Assembly (NCBI GenBank): GCA_963753135.1
Contig: CAVWBA010000027.1
Span: 1-64,000, forward strand
Length of the DNA: 64,000 bases
From: Roseiarcus sp963753135
Lineage (GTDB): Bacteria; Pseudomonadota; Alphaproteobacteria; Rhizobiales; Beijerinckiaceae
Direction of reading: 5' to 3'
Every line of letters begins with the position of its first letter. Position 1 is the stretch's first letter. The notes under the pieces are model-generated. The model saw only the letters and a list, made by a program, of their open reading frames with translations, had not been told where the DNA came from and did no database searches. The position numbers and the translations under genes were made by a program. Positions 9,129-18,379 of this stretch are shown here, piece by piece.

Positions 9129-9326
9129 ATGGCCAATGAGCCGCTGGTTGAATTGGATTCGGACGCCCAGAGCGACGCTCCGATCGAAAAGGATCTCGCG
9201 ACCAAAGACGGCCAGGTCCGGGAGCGCGCTTACCAGATCTGGGTCGACGAAGGCCGACCGCAGGGCCGCGAACTTGACCATTGGTTACGCGCCAAGTGGG
9301 AAGTCGAGGGCGCGCCCGCTCCATAG
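9129..9326 (+). CDS. DUF2934 domain protein
   Basis: The 65-residue protein starts MANEPLVELDSDAQS. The C-terminal half, VRERAYQIWVDEGRPQG followed by DHWLRAKWEVE, is the DUF2934 signature found in small acidic alphaproteobacterial proteins of unknown function. These often sit near carbon-storage genes such as glgX, glgB and glgP. Here the next genes downstream are phosphoketolase and glycogen phosphorylase, which fits that association. No enzyme motif is present. Confidence 0.85.
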   Translation: MANEPLVELDSDAQSDAPIEKDLATKDGQVRERAYQIWVDEGRPQGRELDHWLRAKWEVEGAPAP

Positions 9327-9478
9327 ACCCGACGCCTGCTGGTCGCCGTGATATTCGGCCTTGATGCGCGCGGCCCATCCTGAGGTTGAGCGGAAGCTCA
9401 AGCGCGCCAGGGCCCCTTGTCATGCGAATGATACCGGCCAACAGTAAGGCGCGAGAAGGAAACAGAGAGGAGATGACG

Positions 9479-11927
9479 ATGGCGACCACGACCGCTCTGT
9501 CGAAAAAGGAAAGCGCGACGAAAGCCGCAAGCACCCTGTCGAAAGCCGAAAGCGCGCTCATCGACGCCTACTGGCGCGCGGCCAATTATCTGTCCGTCGG
9601 TCAAATCTACCTGTTCGACAATCCCTTGCTGCGCGAACCTCTCAAAGAGGAGCACATCAAGCCGCGTCTGCTCGGGCACTGGGGCACGACGCCAGGCCTC
9701 AACTTCATCTACGCGCATCTCAACCGGCTGATTAAGAAATACGACCTCGACATGATCTATGTCATCGGCCCCGGGCATGGCGGGCCGGGGATCGTCGCCA
9801 ACACCTATCTCGAAGGCACGTACAGCGAGATCTATCCGGGTATCTCGCAAGATGTCGAAGGCATGAAGCGGCTCTTCACCCAGTTCTCGTTTCCAGGCGG
9901 GATTCCGAGTCACGTGGCGCCTGAAACGCCCGGCTCCATTCACGAAGGCGGCGAGCTCGGCTACGCGCTTTCCCATGCCTACGGCGCGGCGTTCGACAAC
10001 CCCGACCTCATCGTCGCTGCAGTCGTTGGCGACGGCGAAGCGGAGACGGGGCCGCTCGCCACGAGCTGGCATTCCAACAAATTCCTCAATCCGGTGCGCG
10101 ACGGCGCCGTGCTGCCAATCCTGCATCTCAACGGCTACAAGATCGCCAACCCGACGGTGCTGGCGCGGATCAGCCATGAGGAGCTCGAACTCGCTTCTTC
10201 GCGGCTATGGATACGCGCCCCATTTCGTCGAGGGGCACGAGCCTGCCCTGATGCACGAGCTCATGGCGACTACGCTCGAAACAGTGATCGGCGAGATCCG
10301 CGACATCCAGGCAAACGCGCGGAAGAATGGATTTTCCAAACGCCCGATCTGGCCAATGATCGTCATGCGCACGCCGAAGGGTTGGACTTGCCCCAAGGAG
10401 ATCGACGGCAAGAAGGAAGAGGGATACTGGCGTTCGCATCAGGTGCCGATGAGCGAGATGCGCGGCCACCCCGAGCATGTGCGCATCCTCGAGACATGGA
10501 TGAAGTCTTATCGGCCCGAGGAACTGTTCGACGCGAGCGGTCGCCTCAAGAGCGAGCTCGCGGCGCTTCCGCCGCAGGGAACGCGCCGCATGAGCGCCAA
10601 TCCGCATGCGAATGGCGGCGCGCTCCTGCGCGACCTGAGGCTCCCGAACTTCCGCGACTATGCGGTCGATGTGCCGTCGCCCGGCGCCACAATCGCCGAG
10701 GCGACGCGGGTCATGGGCCAATTCCTGCGCGATGTGATGAAACTCAATCTGGAGCAGCGGAACTTCCGCCTGTTCAGCCCGGACGAGAACAATTCCAACC
10801 GCTGGCAGGACGTGCTCGAGGTCACCAACCGCGCCTGGGTCGCCGAGACCTTTCCTTACGACGACCATCTCGCGCCCGACGGACGCGTGATGGAGATGCT
10901 GAGCGAACACCAGTGCCAGGGCTGGCTCGAAGGCTACCTGCTCACCGGCCGGCACGGCTTCTTTTCCTGCTACGAGGCCTTCATCCACATCGTCGATTCC
11001 ATGCTCAACCAGCATGCGAAGTGGCTAAAGGTCTGCAACGAAATCAAGTGGCGCCGCCCGATCGCCTCGCTCAACTATCTTTTGTCGAGCCACGTCTGGC
11101 GCCAGGACCACAACGGCTTTTCCCATCAGGACCCCGGCTTCATAGACCACGTGATGAACAAGAAGGCCGAGGTGGTGCGGATCTATTTGCCGCCCGATGC
11201 GAATTGCCTGCTTTCGGTTACCAATCATTGCCTGAAGAGTCGCAACTACGTGAACGTCATCGTCGCGGGCAAACAACCCTCGCCGCAATGGCTGACCATG
11301 GATGAGGCCATCAAGCACTGTGAGGCGGGGCTGGGCATCTTTCCATGGGCCAGCAACGACCGCGGGGCCGAGCCGGATGTCGTGATGGCCTGCTGCGGCG
11401 ATGTGCCGACGCTCGAGACCCTGGCTGCGGTCAGCCTCCTACGCGAGCATGCGCCAGAACTGAAGATACGGGTCGTCAATGTCGTCGATTTGATGACGCT
11501 GCAGCCCGCAAGCGAGCATCCGCACGGCCTTCCCGACCGCGACTTCGACGCGCTGTTCACCGTCGATAAACCGATCATCTTCGCCTTTCACGGCTATCCG
11601 TGGCTCATCCATCGCCTGACTTATCGGCGGACCGGCCACGACAACATCCATGTGCGCGGGTACAAAGAAGAAGGAACGACAACCACGCCTTTCGACATGT
11701 GCGTGCTCAATCAAATCGACCGGTTCCATCTGGTTAGCGACGTCATTGACCGCGTGCCGAAGCTTGGGGAGCGCGCCGCTTACGCCAAGCAGGAAATCCG
11801 TAACAAGCTGATCGATCATCGCGAATATATCTGCCGCGTCGGCGACGACATGCCGGAGATCAAGGACTGGACCTGGGGTGGCCAGAAGGCGCGGGCAGCG
11901 GGGTCGACCGAGGGCGACAACGTGTGA
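9479..11927 (+). CDS. xfp: Phosphoketolase (Xu5P/Fru6P), frameshifted by one base near 10195
   Basis: The start ATGGCGACC at 9479 is six bases after AGAGAGGAG; an ATG at 9473 sits too close to that site. The joined protein is about 815 residues, the normal Xfp length. It contains LLGHWGTTPGLNFIYAHL, GPGHGGPGIVANTYLEG, the thiamine-diphosphate motif VGDGEAETGPLATSWHSN, and the C-terminal GYKEEGTTTTPFDMCVLN. After HEELE the frame shifts by +1 into LLRGYGYAPHFVEG, so one extra base lies around 10190-10197. The enzyme splits xylulose-5-P or fructose-6-P with phosphate to acetyl-phosphate plus a triose or tetrose phosphate. It sits just upstream of glgP on the same strand (88-base gap), which suggests routing of stored glucan to acetyl-phosphate. 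Confidence 0.92.
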
Positions 11928-12015
11928 ACAGTCCGGCCGGCATCACGGGTCCCCCGCCGTCGCCTGAGCGTCACAAGCGCCGCGTATCAAAGTCTTTTCG
12001 GGAGGGCCCAGGCCA

Positions 12016-14523
12016 ATGAACGACGTGCAAGAGCTTAGCCGAGCGGCGCAAGCCACGCCGGACGCCGCCGCGCTTCTCAAAGGCTACGCGATCAGCGCGG
12101 CCCTCTTTGCCGGCGCGCCTGACGCGCTCTACGAGCGGCATCTGAAGTACGACAATATCGTCGAGCCCGAGACCGCCAATACGCGGGAGCGCTACAAAGC
12201 GGCTGCCCGTGCGGTAAGAGACATTCTCTCGGACCGTTGGCTGCGCACCCACAAGACCTACGCGCGCGGGAATCCGAAGCGCATCTACTACGTCTCGATC
12301 GAGTTTCTGATCGGCAGGTCGCTCGGCAACAATGTGATGAACCTCTTGTTGGATCCCGTTGTCGGGCCGAGCTTTGGCGCCGATGGTCGCGACTGGTGGG
12401 AGATCCTTCATGAGGAGCCCGACGCGGGATTGGGCAACGGCGGTCTCGGTCGTCTCGCCGCCTGCTTCCTTGACTCGATGGCCACGATGCAACTGCCCGC
12501 CATGGGCTATGGCTTGCGCTACGAACATGGCATCTTCCAGCAGAAGATTCGAAACGGTTGGCAGGAGGAGCGCCCGGACAACTGGCTCGCTCATCCAGAT
12601 CCCTGGGAGATCGTGCGGCCGGCGGAAAGCGTCCAAGTGACGTTCGGCTGCTCGTTTGAATTGCGCGAAGGCAAGCTGCGCATGATCCCGAACAGGCCTT
12701 CGACGCTCATCGGCGTCCCCTACGACCGGCCCGTGGTGGGCTATGGCGGCAAGACGGTCAACACGCTGCGCTTGTGGAGCGCAACGGCCGCGAACTCGTT
12801 TAACTTTCAGCAGTTCAGCGGAGGCGATTTCGTCGCCGCGATTGCCGAGGCGCTCAACGCCGAATTGCTCACCCGTGTTCTCTATCCGGACGACCATACG
12901 CTGCAGGGGCGCGAACTGCGGCTTATGCAGGAATACTTCCTCGTCGCGTGTTCGCTGGCCGACGCCATCCGCAGGTTTCGGGAGTCGAATTCCGATTGGC
13001 GGCTTCTGCCGGAGAAGGCCGCCATTCAGCTCAACGACACCCATCCGACCCTCGCCGTGCCGGAACTTATGCGCATCCTGCTCGATGAAAAGCATCTCGG
13101 GTGGGACGAAGCCTGGGAGGTCACGCGCGCAACGCTCGCCTACACCAACCACACGCTGCTCCCTGAGGCGCTGGAGCGTTGGCCGGTCGACTGGATGCGC
13201 ATCCTCATTCCGCGCCAACTCGAGATCATCTTCGAGATCAATCGCCGGTTTCTCGATGACGTTCGCGCCCATCATCCTAATGACCCCGAACGCGCGGCGC
13301 GCGTGAGCCTCATTGAGGAGGGTGAGACGCAGCACGTCCGCATGGCCCATCTCGCGATCGTCGGATCGCACAGCACCAACGGAGTGGCCGCGATCCATTC
13401 CGAGCTTTTGCGCAAGACGACGGTCAAAGACCTGGCCGAAGTGTTTCCTGAGCGCTTCAACAACAAGACGAACGGCGTCACGCCGAGGCGCTGGCTCAAG
13501 CTGGCCAATCCCTGGCTCGCGACGACGATTTCGACGGCGATTGGCGAGGGCTGGATCACGAACCTCGCGGAGCTGCAAAAGCTTCGGCCGCTGACGAAGG
13601 ACACCGCGTTCCTTGTGGACGTGCAAAAGGCGCAGCGCGAGTGCAAGGCGCGCTTCGCCGACTGGGTCAAAAGGCACACGGACGTCATCGTCGACCCGGA
13701 CACCATTTTCGATTGCCAGATCAAGCGCATTCACGAGTATAAGCGCCAGCTGCTCAATGCCCTGAGGATCGTTGTCATCTATCAACGTCTGCACGAGAAT
13801 CCCGGTCTCGACCTGCCTCCGCGCACGTTCTTCTTCGCCGGCAAGGCGGCGCCGGCCTACTATCTCGCGAAGGTCATCATCAAGTTCATCAACAATCTGG
13901 CGCAGACGATCGACGCCGATCCTGCGATGCGCGGCAAACTCAAGGTCGTGTTCCTGCCGGAATACAACGTCACGCTGGCCGAGCGTTGCATCCCTGCCGC
14001 CGATGTCTCGAACCAGATTTCGACTGCCGGCTACGAGGCGAGCGGCACCAGCAACATGAAGTTCATGATGAATGGCGCCTTGACCATCGGGACGCGCGAC
14101 GGCGCAACGATCGAAATGGCTGAGGAGGCGGGGGAAGAGAACTTCTTCCTGTTCGGCCTCACCGCGCAGGAAGTCGCCAATAGCCAACCTTGGTACAACC
14201 CCCATTGGCACTATGAAAATGAGCCGGAGACCCGGAGGGCGCTCGACCTGATCTTCTCCGATCATTTCAGTCCGCACGAGCCTGGGATCTTCGAACCCCT
14301 GCGCGGGGCGCTCCTCACCAATGGCGACCGCTTCATGCACTTGGCCGATCTCACCTCCTACCTTCATGCCGACGGGAGGCTCTGCGATCTCCACCGCCAT
14401 CATGACGAGTGGACCCAAAAGGTCATTCTCAACCTTGCCGGCTCGGGCAAGTTCTCGAGCGACCGCACGATCGCGCAATATGCTCAGGAGATTTGGGGCG
14501 CGAAGCCCTGTCCGGTGACGTAG
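12016..14523 (+). CDS. glgP: Glycogen/maltodextrin phosphorylase
   Basis: The intact 835-residue protein starts MNDVQELSRAAQ after a GGGAGGGCC ribosome-binding site. Family blocks run in order: YYVSIEFLIGRSLGNN, EEPDAGLGNGGLGRLAACF, KAAIQLNDTHPTLAVPELMR, FNNKTNGVTPRRWL, QIKRIHEYKRQLLN, and the PLP-binding GTSNMKFMMNGALTIGT with Lys682 as the Schiff-base lysine. The enzyme releases glucose-1-phosphate from alpha-1,4-glucans by phosphorolysis in the cytoplasm. It follows xfp with an 88-base gap and is probably cotranscribed. A long open frame on the opposite strand is a codon-bias shadow. Confidence 0.96.
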   Translation: MNDVQELSRAAQATPDAAALLKGYAISAALFAGAPDALYERHLKYDNIVEPETANTRERYKAAARAVRDILSDRWLRTHKTYARGNPKRIYYVSIEFLIGRSLGNNVMNLLLDPVVGPSFGADGRDWWEILHEEPDAGLGNGGLGRLAACFLDSMATMQLPAMGYGLRYEHGIFQQKIRNGWQEERPDNWLAHPDPWEIVRPAESVQVTFGCSFELREGKLRMIPNRPSTLIGVPYDRPVVGYGGKTVNTLRLWSATAANSFNFQQFSGGDFVAAIAEALNAELLTRVLYPDDHTLQGRELRLMQEYFLVACSLADAIRRFRESNSDWRLLPEKAAIQLNDTHPTLAVPELMRILLDEKHLGWDEAWEVTRATLAYTNHTLLPEALERWPVDWMRILIPRQLEIIFEINRRFLDDVRAHHPNDPERAARVSLIEEGETQHVRMAHLAIVGSHSTNGVAAIHSELLRKTTVKDLAEVFPERFNNKTNGVTPRRWLKLANPWLATTISTAIGEGWITNLAELQKLRPLTKDTAFLVDVQKAQRECKARFADWVKRHTDVIVDPDTIFDCQIKRIHEYKRQLLNALRIVVIYQRLHENPGLDLPPRTFFFAGKAAPAYYLAKVIIKFINNLAQTIDADPAMRGKLKVVFLPEYNVTLAERCIPAADVSNQISTAGYEASGTSNMKFMMNGALTIGTRDGATIEMAEEAGEENFFLFGLTAQEVANSQPWYNPHWHYENEPETRRALDLIFSDHFSPHEPGIFEPLRGALLTNGDRFMHLADLTSYLHADGRLCDLHRHHDEWTQKVILNLAGSGKFSSDRTIAQYAQEIWGAKPCPVT

Positions 14524-14587
14524 GCTCGCCTAAGCATCGTTGAAGCGGCGCGCGGCCAAGTGTGCAGCGCGCCGGTATATAAGCTGG

Positions 14588-14845
14588 TCAGGTCTTGGGC
14601 GCAGCGGGCGCCATGCGCATCTGGCGCATGTGCTCGGCCCCAGCCCTCGCCCGCTCTCTACTCTGGTTGCTGCGGTGGCGCATCTGTCTCCTATGAGATC
14701 CGCCGCCGCCCGCGTGCGCCGTTCCGCTTGTCGCGGCCTGGGCCACCTGTTCGGGCTGGGCCGGTCCCTCGGACTGCGCCATGGCGCAGAGCGGCGAGAG
14801 GGCGACGAGCGCGCCGAGGCCAATTACAAAGACCGTTGTCTTCAT
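14588..14845 (-). CDS. Small secreted Arg/His-rich protein
   Basis: The 85-residue protein starts MKTTVFVIGLGALVALSPLC, a clear Sec signal peptide ending at CAMAQ. The mature part is Gln/Ala-rich and then basic, with GGGGSHRRQMRHRSNQSRER and HMRQMR. No known domain is recognised. The His, Met and Arg content could bind metal or an acidic partner, but this is only an inference from composition. The gene stands alone, convergent with glgP, with the empty 1-kb stretch upstream of it. Confidence 0.6.
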   Translation of the reverse strand: MKTTVFVIGLGALVALSPLCAMAQSEGPAQPEQVAQAATSGTAHAGGGGSHRRQMRHRSNQSRERARAGAEHMRQMRMAPAAPKT

Positions 14846-15852
14846 CGAAGTCCTCCCAAAACGATGCGGTTGAGCTTTACCGCTTCGAACATCCGGCAGT
14901 CTGCCCAGGCGGCATGAATTGGCGATGAACGCGCGGCTTCAGGCTTCGGCCGCTCCCTCATCCGGCCCGATAGCCCGTCGAAGGACGGGCGTGCTTTGGC
15001 CTACAAGACGGTGACGCTCCCGGCGCTGGCCTAAGGTCATGGCGGGGCGACAGCTGTTCTGGCCGGTCATGACAAGCGAAGCCCCGCGCGGGGAGGGCCG
15101 ACGCGGGGCTAACGAGCGCCTTAGGCTGGGGGGCTGGGGTTCGGCGCCCGTCGGGCGCATTAACAAGCGCGACACCGATCTGTTCCTGCTTAGGCGCCGT
15201 TTGAGCTCGCCGATCCGCTTGGGTCACTCAAGGATCGGTGAAGGCTTCCGGCGGGGGTCAGATCCGTTGTGGGGCGCAAAAGAAAGGGCAAGTCGCGACG
15301 TCGTGATGGGCGTCGGCTGCTGGCTCGTCGCCGTCGGGCATTCGACGCCTTCCTCGACATATCTGCTAGTTGCGAATTTGTCTTCCGACGTTAACCTGAG
15401 GTTAAGGGGAAACGGCTGGGTTGTTCTGTTATGAAATCGGACGCGGGCATTCATGTATTGGCATGGACATCGACGACGGGCGAACCTCGTCTTCGAATTT
15501 CGGAAGCGCCAGTAGAGAAGAGCAGTGTCAACTCCAAGCTTAATTTCGTCAAAAGCACGAAGCATTTGATCGATACGATCGGTACAAGGCGGTTTGCAGC
15601 TAAAGAAGTCACCCTTATCTATCTCTCTTTCACGAACGTTCGGATATCAATCGCGCTGCCGGGCGGCGGCGTGTCGCTGGAAGGCGGCGCAGACGGGACA
15701 TACAGCCGCACGTAACCTGCCTGTCGCGCACCGGCTCGGCCAATTTCAGCCGGTCCGGCGAGACTTTGCACAGGCTCTGATCTGACGCGAAGTTCGATCG
15801 GGCTTGGGGCAGGGGCTTCAGAAGGTGATCTGGTCGGCGCCTGCTCAGCGCC
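14846..15852. other. 1-kb stretch without a convincing gene
   Basis: No frame here has both a plausible start and recognisable protein content. A stem-loop GCCCGTC-GAAG-GACGGGC at 14972-14989 belongs to a second short repeat also found at 51745. The 15300-15650 part has lower GC than its neighbours. On the minus strand about 15619-15800 there is a protein-like string, LCKVSPDRLKLAEPVRDRQ, and in another frame AGYVRLYVPSAPP ending at 15619. It may be the broken end of an old gene, but I cannot name it. Confidence 0.4.
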
Positions 15853-16557
15853 TCACCGGCGGGAAGCCCATTCCTTGTACCGCTTGAGGTTCTCCTCGTT
15901 CGGCGGGTAAAGGCCCGGCAGCTTCGCTCCGTTCGACACTTCATCCATGATCCAGGTCTCCATGCGCTCCTGCTCCGGCGCGACGCGGACCACGTCGTCG
16001 ACGAGCGCGGCGGGGATCAGCACGGCGCCGTCGTCGTCGACCACGACAAGATCGTCGGGATAGACGCTCACGCCGCCGCAGCCGATCGGCTCCTGCCAAT
16101 TGACGAAGGTGAGCGCCGCGACCGAGGGAGGGGCGGCTGCGCCCTGGCACCAAACCGAAAGGCCGGTCTTGAGAACGCCCGCCATGTCGCGCACGACCCC
16201 GTCGGTGATCAGTCCGGCGACGCCGCGCTGCTTGATCCGCGCACAGAGGATGTCGCCGAAGATTCCAGCATCCGTGACGCCCATCGCGTCCGCAACCATA
16301 ACGCAGCCGGGGGGCGCCTCCTCGATCGCCGCTCGCGTCGAGCGCGGGGAGGACCACGAGGACGGCGTAGCCAGGTCCTCACGCGCGGGAATGAAGCGCA
16401 AGGTGAAGGCGCGCCCAATGGTGCGCGGCTGCCCGGGACGAATCGGGCGCGTTCCTCTCATCCACACCCGGCGCAATCCGTGCTTGAGCAGGACGGTCGT
16501 GATCGTCGCGGTCGACACGGGCTTCAGGGCGTCGACGATGTCGCTGAACTCACTCAT
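15853..16557 (-). CDS. RraA-like / HMG-CHA aldolase-family protein
   Basis: The 234-residue protein starts MSEFSDIVDALKPVSTATI. It carries the RraA fold signature: VADAMGVTDAGIFGDILCAR, then GVAGLITDGVVRDMAG with the conserved Arg-Asp pair, and the C-terminal PDDLVVVDDDGAVLIP. E. coli RraA inhibits RNase E, but proteins of this length in Rhizobiales with an N-terminal extension are more often metal-dependent 4-hydroxy-4-methyl-2-oxoglutarate or oxaloacetate-type aldolases. Older annotations call them demethylmenaquinone methyltransferases, which is wrong. Which activity applies cannot be decided from the sequence. The gene is monocistronic and divergent from the SRAP gene. Confidence 0.85.
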   Translation of the reverse strand: MSEFSDIVDALKPVSTATITTVLLKHGLRRVWMRGTRPIRPGQPRTIGRAFTLRFIPAREDLATPSSWSSPRSTRAAIEEAPPGCVMVADAMGVTDAGIFGDILCARIKQRGVAGLITDGVVRDMAGVLKTGLSVWCQGAAAPPSVAALTFVNWQEPIGCGGVSVYPDDLVVVDDDGAVLIPAALVDDVVRVAPEQERMETWIMDEVSNGAKLPGLYPPNEENLKRYKEWASRR

Positions 16558-16673
16558 ACTTCCTCCGGGCGGCGTTTAGGCGAGGGCAGGGCTGCCGCAG
16601 AGGCTAGAGTACGACTGACGCCTCGGCCAGTGTATGTGAGGCCAAACGCAAATTCTCCCTTTGGGACTTCTCA

Positions 16674-17264
16674 ATGTGCAACGCCTATCGCCTGGTGACG
16701 GATGCAGCCTCGCTGTTCGACGGCTTTTCCGAGACCCGAATCAAGATCCGCTTTTCGGAAGGCACGCCCAACATCGAGCCGCGAGAGGACATCAAGATCA
16801 CCGATTCCGCCCCGATCGTCCGCCGGGTCGACGGCGAGCCGGGGGCCGGGGACCTCGTGCAAAGGCGCTGGAGCTGGCCGGGGCCAAACCGCAAGCCCGT
16901 CTACAATTTCCGCTCCGACGGCCGCGAATTCGCCTCCGGCCGCTGCCTCATTCCCGCCGACGGCTTCTACGAGTTCACCGAGCCTGCGGACACGAAGAAG
17001 AAGCGGAAGGACAAGTGGCTGTTCACCAAGGCCGGCGAGCCGTGGTTTTGCGTCGCCGGAATCTGGCGAACCGACAGCCAAGTCGGCGAGGCCTTCACCA
17101 TGCTGACGATGCCGCCCGGCCCCGACATCGCGCCTTATCACGACCGGCAGATCGCCATTCTCGACCGCGCGGATTGGGCCGCGTGGCTCGACTGCTCGGT
17201 TTCAGCCAAGCCGCTCTTGAAGCCGCTGCCTGCGGGCAGCCTCGCCGTCGCACAGGTGGCCTAA
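16674..17264 (+). CDS. SOS response-associated peptidase (SRAP; YedK/HMCES family)
   Basis: The 196-residue protein starts MCNAYRLVTDAAS, so after Met removal the catalytic Cys2 is exposed. Cys2 forms a thiazolidine link to abasic sites in single-stranded DNA. RRWSWPGPNRKPVYNFRSDG, ASGRCLIPADGFYEF (with the active-site Glu) and the late His in PYHDRQIAIL match the family. The protein shields abasic sites during replication. It stands alone. I see no GTTC-N7-GTTC LexA box in the 115 bases upstream, so SOS control is not evident. Its stop overlaps the stop of a tiny convergent membrane peptide. Confidence 0.92.
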   Translation: MCNAYRLVTDAASLFDGFSETRIKIRFSEGTPNIEPREDIKITDSAPIVRRVDGEPGAGDLVQRRWSWPGPNRKPVYNFRSDGREFASGRCLIPADGFYEFTEPADTKKKRKDKWLFTKAGEPWFCVAGIWRTDSQVGEAFTMLTMPPGPDIAPYHDRQIAILDRADWAAWLDCSVSAKPLLKPLPAGSLAVAQVA

Positions 17265-17356
17265 TACCTTCGCTCGCGGCCTTTGGCGTAAGCGCACATG
17301 AGCAAAAGAACGAGCCAGCCGGCGGCTCCTACAAAGACGATCGTCACGTTAAGCAT
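17261..17356 (-). CDS. Putative 31-residue single-span membrane peptide
   Basis: The frame MLNVTIVFVGAAGWLVLLLM followed by CAYAKGRERRY forms one hydrophobic helix of about 20 residues with a basic C-terminal tail, which predicts an N-out/C-in topology. The start lies next to CACGAGG, which is close for a ribosome-binding site. It lies 50 bases downstream of a similar peptide on the same strand (17407-17487). No homologue is recognised. The call rests on composition and on the pairing only. Confidence 0.35.
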   Translation of the reverse strand: MLNVTIVFVGAAGWLVLLLMCAYAKGRERRY

Positions 17357-17406
17357 CCTCGTGAATTCGGTTGCATGGCCAGTGTCAGAAGGGCTCTTCC
17401 GCTCCT

Positions 17407-17487
17407 TCACATCCGTTCGGCGATTTTGAAGACGACCCAGCCGAGAGCGGCTAAGCTCAAGCCCCAAAAAAGCATGACAGCGACCAT
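17407..17487 (-). CDS. Putative 26-residue membrane peptide
   Basis: The frame MVAVMLFWGLSLAALGWVVF followed by KIAERM is a single hydrophobic helix with a short charged tail. AAGGTCAAGGCG directly upstream could serve as a ribosome-binding site for the ATG at 17487; a second ATG lies at 17475. Together with the 17261-17356 peptide it would make a two-cistron unit of small membrane proteins. Function unknown, and chance cannot be excluded. Confidence 0.35.
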   Translation of the reverse strand: MVAVMLFWGLSLAALGWVVFKIAERM

Positions 17488-17644
17488 CGCCTTGACCTTG
17501 TTTTACAGGATGATTGCGACCTTACCGTGCGAATGCAAGTAACAAATTGTTAAGGGCAAATCGGCGGTTGAAGATCATCGTCCTGCTCTCGGGTCAAATG
17601 TAGACCTCCGTCAGGCGAAGCGCCGTGACGCCGCTCACACTTCG

Positions 17645-17652
17645 TTAACCAT
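17645..17652 (+). promoter_or_regulatory. CtrA-like half site upstream of the division cluster
   Basis: TTAACCAT, the half-site form recognised by the alphaproteobacterial cell-cycle regulator CtrA, lies 260 bases before mraZ. A related GATTAACC occurs at 17763-17770. The surrounding 17488-17911 gap has no gene and is the presumed promoter region of the mraZ cluster. The evidence is a short motif only. Confidence 0.25.
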
Positions 17653-17790
17653 ACGGAAGCCAAGCATTTCCTGGGCTTGGCGGTCATGCGTGACTGGATG
17701 GCGGGGATCGCGCCCTGCGGGGAAGGGAAATAATGCGCAGAGGAATTCCGTCCCTAACGGAAGATTAACCTTGAGCCCCTAATGCGTTGA

Positions 17791-17826
17791 TACCCATGGG
17801 GTCCCATGCTATCCCACGCTGTCCCG
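17791..17826. promoter_or_regulatory. MraZ operator: four TGGGN-type repeats at 10-base spacing
   Basis: On the minus strand the sequence contains TGGGT, TGGGA, TGGGA and CGGGA. On the plus strand these are ACCCA at 17792, TCCCA at 17802, TCCCA at 17812 and TCCCG at 17822. The period is exactly 10 bases, so all face the same side of the helix. MraZ is known to bind TGGGN repeats spaced by five bases upstream of its own gene and repress the cluster. The array lies 85-120 bases before the mraZ start. Confidence 0.75.
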
Positions 17827-17911
17827 TCACCCGATTGCGCCTCCGCGCTGTCGCCTAACGCCGAAACAACGCGGCTCAAGCGGGCTTGCTCGCGCGCCGA
17901 AGGGCTGCCTG

Positions 17912-18379
17912 GTGGATCGATTTCTTTCGAATTTCACCCACCGCTTCGACGCCAAGGGGCGGATCTCGATACCCGCGCCGTTCCGTCAGGTGCTGGCGAA
18001 GGACGGCTTCGCCGGCGTCTACGCCTATCCGTCGCTGGACGCGCCGGCGCTCGACTGCGGCGGCAACGCGCTGATCGCCGAAATCGATTCGTTGCTTCAG
18101 ACGATGCCGCCTTATTCGCAGTCCCGCGACGCTTTCGCGACGGCGCTTTTGGGCATGAGCGAGGTGTTGCGCTTGGACGCGGAGGGCCGGGTCTTCTTCG
18201 AGGAACGGCTCAAGACTGCGTTGGGGCTTGGGCCCGAGGCGGTGTTCGTCGGCCAGGGGCACAAGTTCCAGATCTGGGAGCCGACGCGCTTTCAGGCCCA
18301 TCTCGGAGAGGCGCGGGAGCGCGTTCGGCGCTTGCGCGCGGAGCGCGACGCGCAGGCGCCGCCGGGGGCGCCGGGATGA
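17912..18379 (+). CDS. mraZ: Transcriptional regulator MraZ
   Basis: The 155-residue protein is read from a GTG start (MDRFLSNFTHRFDAKGRISI). Two SpoVT/AbrB-like swapped-hairpin domains are visible: RFDAKGRISIPAPFRQVL at the N-terminus and LRLDAEGRVFFEERL in the middle, both with the DxxGR turn. MraZ forms a ring that binds repeated TGGGN boxes and controls the cell-division and wall cluster. The repeats at 17791 provide the site for autoregulation. Its stop overlaps the rsmH start (ATGA). Alphaproteobacterial MraZ proteins carry the longer C-terminal tail seen here. Confidence 0.93.
   Translation: MDRFLSNFTHRFDAKGRISIPAPFRQVLAKDGFAGVYAYPSLDAPALDCGGNALIAEIDSLLQTMPPYSQSRDAFATALLGMSEVLRLDAEGRVFFEERLKTALGLGPEAVFVGQGHKFQIWEPTRFQAHLGEARERVRRLRAERDAQAPPGAPG

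Noticed and set aside
11971..14478. An 835-residue open frame antisense to glycogen phosphorylase
   Set aside because: It mirrors the glgP gene almost end to end, has low-complexity Arg/Gly/Asp-rich content and no domain, and results from GC-rich codon bias on the opposite strand.
14939..15227. Small minus-strand frames upstream of the secreted peptide
   Set aside because: They overlap the stem-loop repeat and have proline/arginine shadow composition with no start signal.
15431..15715. A 94-residue plus-strand gene in the empty stretch
   Set aside because: It has no ribosome-binding site and no recognisable motif, and its codon use differs from neighbouring genes. I leave it as unassigned DNA.
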